A stretch of DNA of 63,128 nt from Clavulina sp. PMI_390. Taxonomy: Eukaryota; Basidiomycota; Agaricomycetes; Cantharellales; Hydnaceae. The position numbers were made by a program, and so were the translations under genes. Below the pieces are notes generated by a model. That model did no database searches and was not told where the DNA came from. It saw only the letters and a list, made by a program, of their open reading frames with translations. The stretch lies in the NCBI GenBank assembly GCA_015039315.1, contig WIDE01000132.1, positions 7,284-70,411 on the forward strand. Direction: 5' to 3'. How positions within the stretch are numbered: the first letter of the stretch is position 1; each line of letters starts with the position of its first letter. Of this stretch, positions 24,618 to 35,647 are shown piece by piece.

Positions 24618-25705
24618 ATGATCGTCCTTCCCGCCAACGAGAAGCTTGCCCTCCCCCTATCTTCCGTCCAGTTGACCGAGATCAACGCCTACCTCTCTAC
24701 TCTCGAGCCCCAGCAAATTCTTGCATGGGGTCTACAGCATCTGCCAAACCTTTACCAGTCAACAGGTACGTTCCCATAACCCCCATCACACACCCCAGAG
24801 CCTCCACCACGATCTAACCTCTCTCTTTATGAAGCCTTCGGTCTGACTGGGCTAGCCGGCACTGATATGCTGAGCAAGCTCACCTCCAACCCCCCTCCAT
24901 TGATTTTCATCGACACCCTCTACCACTTCCCTGAAACCCTCGATCTTAAAGACCGTGTGGCAGCTCGATATAATGTCCCAGTCCATGTTTACCGACCTTC
25001 AGGATGTGAAACTGCCGCTGAGTTCGAGGCGACCTATGGCGAGAGGTTATGGGAGACCAACGACGCCGTCTACGACTTCTGGGTTAAGGTACGTGTCTCA
25101 ATTCCCATTGTTGGATAACAAACAGCTTGCCGATCGATTGCCAATACCCCATTTCATTTCTCTCCGCACCCCCAACCCCACAGGTTGAGCCCGCGCAACG
25201 AGCCTACGCCGAGCTGAACGCCCAGTCACTTATTACTGGCCGACGATCGTCTCAGGGAGCCGCACGGGCAACCCTGCAGCCCCTCGAGCTCGATTCCACC
25301 TCCACACTCCTCAAGCTCAACCCTTTCTTCGCCTGGAACTTCTCGCAAGTTAAGGCCTACATCGACGAGAACGATGTCCCCGTCAATGCGCTGTTGTCGC
25401 AGGGGTACAAGAGCGTCGGTGACTGGCATTCCACTGTCAAGAGCGGAGAAGGCGATGCCGGCGAGAGGGAGGGCCGATGGAAGGGCAAGGCAAAGACGGA
25501 ATGTGGGCTGCACGTGGACTATTTCGCCCTCAAAAAGCAAGCTATGAAGCAAACGGTTCGTGTTCTACTTTCTCCATGACTTTTGGATTCATCAAACTCA
25601 CACCACTTGTACTTATAGCGTGAAGCCGAGCTTCGTGAAAAGGATGAGGCCAAGGATAACCTTCCTGATGCCGCTCTTCCATCTGTCCCAGTTGTGTCAT
25701 CTTAA
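24618..25705 (+). CDS. MET16: Phosphoadenosine phosphosulfate (PAPS) reductase
   Basis: Start at 24618 (MIVLPANEKLALPLSS). Introns lie at about 24765-24835, 25089-25184 and 25558-25619; the stop is at 25705. The enzyme reduces PAPS to sulfite with thioredoxin, the key step of assimilatory sulfate reduction toward methionine and cysteine. Recognisable features are FGLTGLAGTDMLSKL (nucleotide-binding fold), PLIFIDTLYHFPETL and the substrate loop LITGRRSSQGAARATL. The C-terminal ECGLH carries the catalytic cysteine. The extra cysteine pairs that hold a 4Fe-4S cluster in APS reductases are absent, so PAPS is the expected substrate. The C-terminal tail after KKQAMKQT is charged and less conserved. 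Confidence 0.95.
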
Positions 25706-26311
25706 TAATATACCTGTAATTGCTATTCTTCGCGCTTTGTATCCATTGCTACACCTGTATCTGCTGTAAAGGACCCCCTAATAGATATTTCCTTCACCTC
25801 GTTGTATTGCCCCGTGGTTCACCGAACTTCACGCCATTTGTCCAGGCTCTGCAGCCCTGTGCCCACGAAATTCAGGCACAAGGGGATGTAATATGGAATG
25901 ATCTGCACCAGGGCGAGGGTTTCTTGCACGTTCTCACTGGATCTCAGCTCCAACCCCCCAAGGCGTGACAGGCTCGCGACAAGGTCGGTCACGGCGTGCG
26001 AGACTGTTGTCTACACGTCAAGTTTGCTGATGCCAACCCGGCGTTACTATACAATAAAGAACTAGAAACACATACACGCAATGCTCCACCCATGAACGAG
26101 TCGCCAGGGGTGATGAAGGGATGAAGGGATGAAGCAGGACCAAAGCAACAGATCCACCACAGCCCATGATACCGCTCATGTATCCGAATGGGACCAACTT
26201 GGAATCCCACCCTATTTGGGTTCGGATGGTGTATATGTCTTGTACAAGTAATGCTGCCAGGTTCATGGACTGCTCATTCCTGATCTCGTGATCTCCCTGC
26301 ATGAAAGCTGT
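25706..26311. other. Intergenic, no gene recognised
   Basis: 3' flank of PAPS reductase up to the repeat element. It holds short frames only, plus a small tandem GATGAAGG duplication near 26110-26130. Confidence 0.5.
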
Positions 26312-27159
26312 GCACTGTGCAGTAGTGCTGCCGATGTTCGGTTCGGTCCGGTTTTTACACGATTTCTGGCGAACCCAAAACTGGACCTCAGGTTCGGTTC
26401 AGGTTCGGTTCTCTAAGCGCCGGTTCAGGTCCAGTTCGGTTTGGTTCAGGTTCAGAACCGCACTGAACCATCTTCGCTGTGGGAAACAGAAATTAAATGC
26501 CATCTGAGCGGGACAAACAAGCACAATGTACCCATATATAATCCTTTTTATTGCCATAGTGAGCTTTTAGGCTCGAAAGTTTGTAGAAGCTATGATATTC
26601 AGTCTTGTAAAGTCAGATACACCGGGGTTTATGTATTTGTCTGCTAGAAGACGACTTTGCGATTGAGTATATGGCGCATGTAGAAATCCAGCTGAACAAG
26701 GCGTGACGGCAGGCCAGATACAGCCTTGAGCTTAGATGAAAGATAATTACCTATCCGGTATATAATAAATTCACAGCGGGTCGCCTCGCACCCAAATGTT
26801 GAAGTGACCAAGAAAGGGAATCAGAGCTGAGAACTCGATAGTCTAACACAAATAAGATGTTTTGCAAGCGATTGCGACAATGTAGCTTGGATCAAATGGT
26901 TTGAAAGTTTATTCATGAAGTTAACCGTCTAAATGGGCGATTGGGGAGGAACCTTGGCACAAGATTTATATGTAGGGGCGGTTCGGTTCGGTCAATAGCG
27001 GTTCACCCGGTTCATGGCGGGTTCACGTCGGTTCGCTCTCCAAGCAAACCGATGACCGAACCAGTATCCTTGGTTCGGTTACGGTTCGGTCACAGCGGTT
27101 AGGTTCAGGTTCGGTTTGCGGTTCTGAACATAACCGCGGCAGCACTACTGTGCAGTGTG
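26312..27159. repeat. Putative 8-bp target-site duplication flanking the element
   Basis: Left GCACTGTG (26312-26319) and right GCAGTGTG (27152-27159) differ at one base. Eight bases is the hAT target-site length. The right copy is offset by one T from the inverted repeat, so the call is tentative. Confidence 0.45.
26320..27150. mobile_element. hAT-like non-autonomous element with GGTTCGG subterminal repeats
   Basis: About 831 bp, bounded by inverted repeats CAGTAGTGCTGCCG (26320-26333) and its complement CGGCAGCACTACTG (27137-27150). Inside each end lie dense degenerate copies of GGTTCGG/GGTTCAGG: about 26336-26470 on the left and 26980-27130 on the right. The core (about 26470-26970) is AT-rich with no transposase frame. 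CAG-starting inverted repeats, clustered subterminal repeats and a probable 8-bp target duplication are hAT features. A MITE mobilised in trans is the simplest reading. The right end lies 107 bp before the NLR start codon. Confidence 0.75.
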
Positions 27160-27257
27160 CAGCATACAAACTGAGCTTGATCACCCATCCTCCCCTTGAT
27201 AGATACCAGTCGTACCAAGTGGATACTACGCCAAAGATACCCCATGATCCCTTAACG

Positions 27258-30200
27258 ATGTCTGCAATGATGCCTCTACATCAGGAGACCGAAGATGAGC
27301 TGCGAAGGATATGGAAGAACGCAATCTCGGCCTTTGAGGAATCCTCAAAAACCAAGCTGACTGATAGGAAACTTGTCGAAATGCTAGGCAATAGCGCGTC
27401 AATGCACGATATCGAGACGACCTTGGCAGCATACGGCACTGATCTCAAGAACTTTCGTAAGAAAGGACAGTCTGTCCGGAGGGCTTTCAAGCCATTTCTC
27501 GAGGTATTGAGGGCAATTGCCGAACCTGTGGGGGAGCTCCTATCACTTGTAAGTGCCCAGAAATCCTAATTAATTGTTGCGTTGAACAGAGCTGCTTAGG
27601 TTGGTGTCCCAGGCGGAAAGGTGATCTTTTTGGCAGTCGCCAACCTGCTCAAGGCTCGTGCAATCTGCGGCTAGAATCAAGTATTGCTCATTCAAACTAG
27701 TGTAAATAGGCGATTGACGGTGTTTCCCAAGTATACGATAATCTCACTGATGTGCTCGAGCAAATCCAAGATGTTTTTTCCCGTCTCCAAATTCTCTCCG
27801 ATGCGGACGCCATCACACCCGCCCTTGGCAAACTATACGTTCAGACATTGTCTCAGGTCCTCGTCATCCTCGGGTCCTATATCAGATACAGCAATGTTGT
27901 GCGCCTGGAATCCAGATGGCTCACTAGACTGAAGGTTTGGAGTACTCGAAGTCGTGAGTTGAGGCGAAGTCTATTCTGGTTCTCGCCTCAAATTGGGTTT
28001 TTAGGCGACCTCATGACCTCTGCCGCTAAGGATATGGATATCCAAAATGCTATTGCAAAGCTTGAAAAGCTGGGAAACCGCATACAGCAGACGACGACCA
28101 CGGAGACCATGGTTTCTACCACAAAAAGTGAACCTTGGCCCAATTCCGATTTGGTGTCCAACACTGATCGTTACTTTACGCGTCGTAGATCTGAGAAATG
28201 GTGAGATGTTGAAAGAGGAGCAGGGTGAGCCTGTTTTATCCTGCTCCATGTACTCACTCACTGAAACGCTTGCAGAAAAGCGCCGAGAGCGTGCGTGGCT
28301 TGCGGCTCCAGATCCCAACAAGAATCAGGAAGAGCGAAGAAAGCAAGGTTCCACCGTGCGGGATCATGGCCAGTGGCTTCTCGATCTCCCGCAGTTCCAG
28401 AAATGGCTTGTTGACCCTGTTGGGTTATTTTGGGTTTCAGCAAGTGGTAGGTTACGCACATCACTCGGCCCAGAACGGTGCTGAAATTTCAGTTGTAGCT
28501 GGTGTCGGGAAGAGCGTTCTATTGTGAGCTTCATTCCAACATCATCTGAAAACCTCCGTTAACCGTTTCGATGAAGTTCTCGAGTTGTTGACTACCTCAA
28601 ACAAAAGCAATCGACTTCGCCGGCCGCCCTTGCATTCTTCTACTTTGATTATAGAGATGAAGCGAAACAAAATTATCAGAAGTTCCTCGCTTCAATCGTG
28701 CAGAGCTTTGGTGAAACCTCAATGAGCTGTCGAGAACTGCTTCGGTCGTCACAGAAGGCCGCACCGAACGCGTCGGAGAGCGAGCTAGAGAATTTATTAC
28801 AATCCATGCTAAAGACGCCTGGCGTGAAGTTCCTTGCCATTGATGCTGTCGACGAATGCTGGGAGAGGGAGCGTGTAAGATCACTACTTCCCTTTCTTCA
28901 GAACCTCGCCAGAGATCGCCCATCACGCGCTGGAAGTCTTCACATCTTCATAACGAGTCGTCCTGAACCTGATATCGAAGAAGCTCTCTGGGGTTCAGAC
29001 GGTACCGAGCGTGTGGCAACAGATCGGCTTCGATTGGGGGAGCGGAAAGAGCATCTCATTGCACTCAAAACATTTATTCATGCTGAGCTCCAAACCCAGC
29101 AGTTCAAGGGACTAGGATGGTCTGAAAGATTCATCAGAGAGGTCGAAGATGAGCTGCTGAATAAGTCTGATTCGATGTTTGTCTCTTCGATTGTGACGAT
29201 TGATATGTTCTGGAGCTAATCCTTTGGGCTTATTAGGTTCCTTTGGGTCCAACTCCAGCTTGAACAGCTCAACAAATGCTCTGAGAATGATGCTCGTAGG
29301 GCTTTACCGAAACTCCCACGTACTCTCAAGGAGACCTATGCGCGTATTCTAGGAACTGTTGATGAGAACCGTCAGATAACTGTGCGTGTGGTGCTCGAAT
29401 GCATCATCTCTGCTACCCGCCCTCTCTCCGAGAGAGAGATAGGAGATATTTTTCTCTTTGACCTGGACCTCATTTACCAGCAGCCGTCGTGCCTTACACT
29501 TGGGCATAACAATCCGGATAGCCTAGATGAAACCTCAAAGGACCTGAGAAATACCATGAACATCTTCAAGTTGCTACCCAGTAGCTTGATCCGACGTGGA
29601 GCACATGATGAAATCAGTTTCATCCATTTCACCGTTCAAGAGTATCTCCTGTCGAATCCCACGAGCTCAATACCTAACGCAGAATCCCAAGCTTCGAATG
29701 GTGCGCTTGCTGCGTTTGGAACTTCGCGGGAAAAAGCGCATGCGACGGCATTGATTGTATCACTAAGCGCGCTTGACAACGATAATCGCAAGAAACTTCA
29801 ATCGATTGGAAAGTACAGTGACGAATCGTGGTTCATACATGCGAGGTCAGCCATGCCGGAGTACTCGTCAATTGCTCCTGCACTGGCGCATTTCCTCTAC
29901 CCAAAGTCAAATTCCTTCACCAACTGGGCGATTCGACGGTACCCAACTCTACTGAAGCCATTCACCTGGCCCTATCACTGGAGCGAACCAGTCCATAGAG
30001 ACGAAATAAAACCGGTCGGCCAGGATCAACCAATTCATTGGGCGGTCCGCATTGGCTCGCCCAGTGATCTGAAGCGCCTCCTCAGCCTTGATGCCGAAAA
30101 CGAAGATTTGGGCACAGATATACGGAATGCGCATGATACAATCGGGTGGACACCTCTCTGCTATGCCGCCTCTATAGGAGACACTACCATACTTGATATT

Positions 30201-31007
30201 CTCTTGGAAGGCAATGAGTCTTGGATGGTCCAACGTGTTGGCCCAAAGTTTGAGAACCTTACGATCATCCACCTCTTGCTACCCAAACTCAGGTGGAACG
30301 ACTCGCCTGGGATTACTGAGAATGCGCTGGGATCCGGTGGATTTACGGACTCTTTCATAGATTTGATCATCTGGCCAGCGAGTCATGATTGGTCGGGAAC
30401 TCCGAACTGTGTCAAAGGATTGCGGAAGCTCTTGACCGCGGCTCCCGATCCAAAAGGACTCCTCGCCACACGTGACTCTGCCCGTCAGTCGCCGCTTAGA
30501 CAAGTGCTCAGAAGAGGGAAGTGCCAATCAATACAGGAGATAGAGATTGTAGGAATGCTTTTGGGCTTTGGCGCGCCTCGGGAGCGGAGCATTGCTCGGT
30601 TCTTGACGTATTATGCCTGTTACCACTCTGATGCTTCATTTATCACCAAATTTGCCGACGATTATGGCATCGACATGAACACTGGGGCTCCTTTACGCTT
30701 GGCAGTGCTAAAGGAGACTGTAGAGTGTGTTCAAGCTCTTCTAGACCTAAATGTAAGCACCAACTTGTGCGACAAAGATGGAAAAGGCCCTCTTGACCAT
30801 GCGCTGGAGTACCATGGATCAGAATGGGATTTCGACACCGACCGGGCATATAAACGCGCAATTCGAGATCACAAACCAAGTGCCAATCAACAGCTTATTT
30901 ACGATCTCCTCAAACAGCACGGGGCAGAGTTGCACCAGGTCTCTGGAGATTCCAGGATATCTGACTCGGACTCGGAGCCAGATGCAGCCAGCGGCTTAGG
31001 GAGCTGA
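27258..31007 (+). CDS. NLR-like STAND protein: Goodbye - NACHT - ankyrin
   Basis: Start at 27258 (MSAMMPLHQETEDELRRIW), chosen to lie outside the upstream transposon. The N-terminal ~190 residues match the fungal Goodbye domain: ELRRIWKNAISAFEESSKTK, RRAFKPFLEVL, then YDNLTDVLEQIQDVFSRL. The linker WLAAPDPN...GQWLLDLPQFQKWL precedes a NACHT ATPase. Walker A is ASAGVGKS at about 28505, formed by splicing onto the TTGTAG acceptor. Walker B is FLAIDAVDEC at about 28835, and ITSRPEPDIE follows. FLWVQLQLEQL is restored across an intron at about 29176-29236. Winged-helix/HETHS-like and FIHFTVQEYLLS motifs follow at about 29630. The C-terminus carries weak ankyrin-type units (HWAVRIGSPSDLKRLL, GWTPLCYAASIGDTTILDIL, LRLAVLKETVECVQALL). 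Fungal proteins of this type are thought to trigger programmed cell death or non-self responses. About seven introns are inferred and all frames are intact. Confidence 0.85.
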
Positions 31008-31727
31008 GATCCAATGAAGTAGGTTTACTGCGATCTCGTTACGAAGTATGCACGCAACCTACCTTCATTCTTGATTGTTTCACATTAATTTATATTTTCT
31101 TCATTAGAGCCTTGGCGAAGAGGATTTGGGCTGCTGGAAGGTACCACAGAAGGAATCATAAGAGTCACAATTGGTTACTATCATGCAAGTACTAGGGAGT
31201 CCCGTACAATATTAGTTAGCTGTAGATGCATTCTACTTGCTTGGTCATAAATCCCTTAGGTTAGATCCCGGGTTTGGAGAGTTTCGTGCAGTAAAGGTCA
31301 AAAGTCCATGAGTACCCGCACAGGAAAATAGTGTGGTAGTGACTACAGGCGGAAGGAACAAGGTATATGGATCGAGTTTGGATTAATCGAGCAGGCAGAA
31401 GTTCCACTGGTAGAATCTATCAAATGTCATCCGCGACGATGCCCTTCGTGGTGCTAACACGAGCCGTCCGACTACCGGAATCCCCAACTATTCGGATACT
31501 GGAATACCTGCACTCACAGTGGAAGCATATGGCATATCTGAAGGAGCGATAGTGGCTGACCAGTGTTGCTGCCGGTTTTACGACAATCAAAATTGACCGA
31601 CATCAAGCACGAGCCCTTAAGTAGCTCACAGTCCAACCTCTGGGTTTGGCGTGACCACGGAATGAATTGATGACTGTTGATGACGAAGATCGCCTCTTGT
31701 GTGCCTTATTATCCCTTCAAATCAGTC
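31008..31727. other. Intergenic, no gene recognised
   Basis: AT-rich 3' flank of the NLR and promoter of the WD40 gene. No convincing frame was seen. Confidence 0.5.
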
Positions 31728-33104
31728 ATGACTGCCCCCACAATCCTTCCGTATGTCGCGTTGCAGCCCGATTTTGCCAATGTCTTTGCAGATGTACGGG
31801 ATGGAACCATCCTCGCCGAAGACATCTACCTCTCAGGTTACCGGTCAGAGTCACCTTCCGTGCACGGGAAAGTCAACGTCTCAATGTCCAGCCAAGGAAG
31901 CCAGGAGCTCTCACTCGAGGCGCGAGATGGTGTAGGCCTCAAGCGCTTTGATACGCATACATTCTCAGCATCTGTTCCGGCTCTTGGTATCGCTGGCGCT
32001 ACATTACGCGTCCCCAAGCAGACCATAAGCTTCAACGGAGAGGGATCGAGTGTCTCCGTTAAAAGGATATCGACATTTGATGTCTCGCCAGATACTAACC
32101 TGGTGGCTTCTGGCCACTTGGAAGGAGAAGTCTCCCTTCAGGGGACCAGTGTGGCTGGAGCGGCGGCGCTGGCAATGAAAAGGCAGAAAGTGCATTTGTC
32201 CACAATTCTTGTAAGTGTCACCATGTGCTGGTGAGTGCTTTCTCTTGTGTATGTTGACACATCTCCTTCTCTCCAGTCCCTACGATTCTTCCCCTCCTCC
32301 CAAGTACTCCTCTCCGCATCCTCGGACCTCTCCCTCAACATCATATCAGCTGATCCTTCTCCAAATGCATCATTCCCTCTTTTATCCGTCGCTCGCACCC
32401 TCAAGGGCCATAAAAGCGCTGTCACCGACACCCACATTGTTGGCGTTGGCAAGACCGTCTACTCCTGTGGTAAGGATGGGTCGATCAGACTCTGGGATGT
32501 TGCTGAAGCATCCAAAGCGGGTTCAACGCTTGCCAGCGAGGATTACATTCCAATCCTAAAGATGGCGGTCGATCAAGACTCAGCGGCAAGCGAGGCTGGC
32601 GCTTCAGTCATCTATACTGCGCTCCAGAACGGGACATTCAATGTCTTTGACGCTCGAGCCCCGAGGCTTGTCTATGCTTCAACCCTCCCTGCATCAGCTC
32701 GCAAGGGCTTCCCGTCTCTCCTGTCTATTGCCTCCGATCCTCTATCCCACTCTCTCGCGACCGGGTCAGCAGCAGGAATCGTGAATGTTTACGACACCCG
32801 TCAGCTGCCATCAAGTTCCGAGTCGCCATCTAGCCTCTCCACACTATCCAGTTTCAAACAAAGTGATTCATCGATAGATGACTTGTTCTTCATACCACCT
32901 ACCGAACCAGCCTCCAATAACTCCAAGTTGTTGGTGGCTACCGGGGACGGGTTCCCATTCCAGGTCTCCATTTCGGCCGAAGGAAAGCCCACCACCGTGG
33001 AGGAGTACGCCGCCCATGCAGATGAAGGGGTTCGTTCCATTCGCTTCAGCTCGCGTGGAGACGTGTGGACTGCAGGGGACGATGGACTAGCGAGGAAATA
33101 TTGA
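31728..33104 (+). CDS. RPN14: WD40 protein, Rpn14/PAAF1-like
   Basis: Start at 31728 (MTAPTILPYVALQPDFANVF). One intron lies at about 32211-32276 (GTAAGT...CTCCAG) and joins VHLSTIL to SLRFFPSSQVLLSASSDLSL. The stop is at 33104. WD repeats are visible as LVASGHLEGEV, KTVYSCGKDGSIRLWDV, HSLATGSAAGIVNVYDTR and FSSRGDVWTAGDDGLARKY. The length (about 440 residues) and the N-terminal half without strong repeats suit the proteasomal ATPase-associated factor 1/Rpn14 family. That family chaperones assembly of the 19S regulatory particle base. The family call rests on general layout rather than a unique motif; another small WD40 family is possible. Confidence 0.6.
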
Positions 33105-33399
33105 ATTGGAGGATAGCGTGGCCCAACAGTAGTCGATGATAAGGAGTAGTGATACACACATGTTGTAAATCGCTCAGCGAAGTGCAAATCGTCTGGGCTA
33201 TGAATGCTTCAGATCTGATTTCCCCCATCATGCATGCGTGATTCGGAGGCTCCTCGACAGTGCGAAATTCGCTGCACGAGCCTCAGGAAGGCGAAAGGAA
33301 TCGCCAACTCTATAGATTAGCCCCATTGCCATCTGATAATGGGCATCGAATATTGAGTTCCGGCGGAGCCCACATTGACAGAACCGGTGCACCCGGGAC

Positions 33400-33405
33400 C
33401 ACGTG
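33400..33405. promoter_or_regulatory. CACGTG box upstream of the ACBP gene
   Basis: CACGTG 55 bp before the start codon at 33460, in the context GGACCACGTGACC. It is a candidate bHLH site. Confidence 0.4.
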
Positions 33406-33459
33406 ACCATTCCCAAGCGGACGACGTGCCCGCCCAGTTGGCCTTTCCTCTCTGCAGTC

Positions 33460-35337
33460 ATGGATTCGAATAGACTGATAGACGCGTCAGTGGCTTCTGG
33501 GTCTCAAGTGTTCGAGCGCGAGTCTGACGCGACGTCTGTATGGTAGCCAATTTGATCGTGCAGTGGAGATAGTCCAATCGTGAGTCGGCTCGTGTGCCAC
33601 CGCATCCACCGTTCACTCTAACGCTTCTTGCTGTCCCTACCAGCCTTCCAAAGAATGGGCCAATACAAACTGGGTACGAGGAAAAGCTAGCGCTGTACAG
33701 GTATGTTTGGCACTGTTCCTCTGTCTCGAACTTGATGCTAACGCTGGTGTCAAAGTTTGTACAAGCAAGGTTCGGTAGATATATTCGCTTCAACTAGCCT
33801 GGTACTCAATATAAAACTACAGCTACGGTTGGAAACGTCAAGCAGTCACGACCAGGAATGTGGGACATGCTCGGAAGGGCAAAGTGGTCGGTTGCCTCCT
33901 GGCCTTATCTTACTCGCAGCATTCTCACCCCATACTTCCAGGGACGCGTGGGCCAAGCAGAAGGATCTATCTCCACCAGAAGCGAAATGGCTCTACGTTG
34001 ACACTGTCCAGAAAGTTCGCAATTGTCCCTATCAGTTCTTATTACTTGGGCTCACACATGGTCTCCCTCCAGATCTTACGAAAATACCCCGGTGCAACAA
34101 TTGCGCATGAGCTCATTAAAGAACTTTCTTCATTTGGAGGAGACCCGGCAAATCTCGTAATGAGTGGTAGGCGCCTCTACAGCCTTTGCAATTCTGGGAA
34201 TCATTGGCTGAGTTTAGGCTTGTAGGCTCCATCAACCCTTCTACACCTCAAGAAGACGACTCCTCTGCAGACGAATCTGACGACGACGCTCCTGGACAAT
34301 ACATGCCGCCATACCCGAGAGAAGCAAGCCAGCATGTTCCCATACCCCAACGGCCTCCCCCACCGATTGAAACGGATGACGAGGGAGCTGATTCCGCTGA
34401 TGAACTGCCAAATTTCCAACCAAATGTTTCTGCAGGGATACCTCGACCGGCCTCAGGTATCTCAAGGTATCGCACTCCAATGGGCATGTCCACTGGAATT
34501 CCCGCTTCTTATACACCGCCTATCGGCGGTTTCAGTGGGCATCCAAATTCCGCGATGCCACACATCATGCACCAGCCTCCTATACCCCCCTCACAACCAC
34601 TACCACGATATGCTACTCCGTCAGCATTCTCTCCTCCGAGCGACGACCGAAATTTGTCGTCCACATCCCCAAGTATTCCCTCATCTTATCCGACAGCCTC
34701 CTTATCATACCCCCCACACCTGTCCCACTCGCAAACCCAACCATATGCTTTCCGCGGAAATGTGGGTCCGAATCCCCAGTCTCCTCCTGTGAACGACACT
34801 CCCAGCGCAGAAGCATCTACATCGCCACCTGGTCATCTTGAGCATGCAGTTGAGAGTGTGCAAGCTTCTCTAGCCGCTCTCAGAGAACGACTTGAGGGCC
34901 TTGAAGTCCACACCTTTGGATCCAACCCTACCCTTCTCGTTCGACATCCCGACGGCACAGAGAGTGGTGCGGACGGATCAGGCTCAGAATTCGTATGGGA
35001 TCCCAAGTCGATGGGGCTTTGGTCGATCGTCTTTGTTCCCGCAACACATGTTCTGACTCGCATCAGATACGTGCTCGTTCTTATTCTCAGTAGCCCAGCA
35101 TCTCAACGTGTGCTTGGGAGAGGAGGCCGAAGACCTGGGGGGATTGATGTGAGGGCAATTGTGCGTCGGTTGGTACTTGACGCTACGTTTGTCGTAGTGG
35201 CATTCCACCTGCTCAAGGCGGCATGGCGAGCATCGGGAGTGCGGAGAAGGGAAGTCGTGAAAGCGCTTCGGCTAGTGTGGTTTGCATTGGTTGGGAAACC
35301 AGCTCCTCGACGTATTATGATAGATCGTGGTGTATGA
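33460..35337 (+). CDS. ATG37: Membrane-anchored acyl-CoA-binding protein (ATG37/ACBD5-like)
   Basis: Start at 33460. A GTCAGT...GGTAG intron (about 33486-33546) joins MDSNRLIDA to QFDRAVEIVQS. Five further short introns follow. The N-terminal acyl-CoA-binding domain is complete: LPKNGPIQTGYEEKLALYS, LYKQATVGNV, DMLGRAKWDAWAKQKDLSP, then EAKWLYVDTVQKILRKYP. A proline/serine-rich linker of about 200 residues follows, then a coiled-coil segment (VESVQASLAALRERLEGLE). A hydrophobic C-terminal segment (TFVVVAFHLLKAAW) ends near APRRIMIDRGV. This order (ACBP, linker, coiled coil, tail anchor) is that of ACBD4/5 and yeast Atg37. Those proteins are peroxisomal membrane proteins used in very-long-chain acyl-CoA handling and pexophagy. 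The peroxisomal location is inferred. Confidence 0.8.
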
Positions 35338-35647
35338 TGCACTTTGCGGTTGTTTTTATCCTTCGCGCCAGTGGTCGTTTAGTGGAACCGATTCTGGGCT
35401 CTCGTACATACACTAGCAATTATCCATTAAACCATGCTATGATCATGCATCCCCCGGCAACTTTCGAGCTTGAGTGTTGTGAAACAATATGATATACATG
35501 TAGAATTGCAAGATGAGAGGACGTGGACGTGAAACATTATACACAAGCGATAGTGAGTCGTGATAGTAGTACATAGAGAGCAATCTCGAGCAGGACGTGA
35601 ATAGATAGATGAGATCGGAAGCAGTGTAGGCAAAGCTATAGGAATCT
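35338..35647. other. Convergent intergenic region
   Basis: 3' flanks of the ACBP gene (plus) and the Gfd2-like gene (minus). No other feature was seen. Confidence 0.6.

Noticed and set aside
26980..27130. GGTTCGG arrays considered as tRNA B-box sequences
   Set aside because: Many tandem degenerate copies lie inside a transposon end, with no A-box or cloverleaf.
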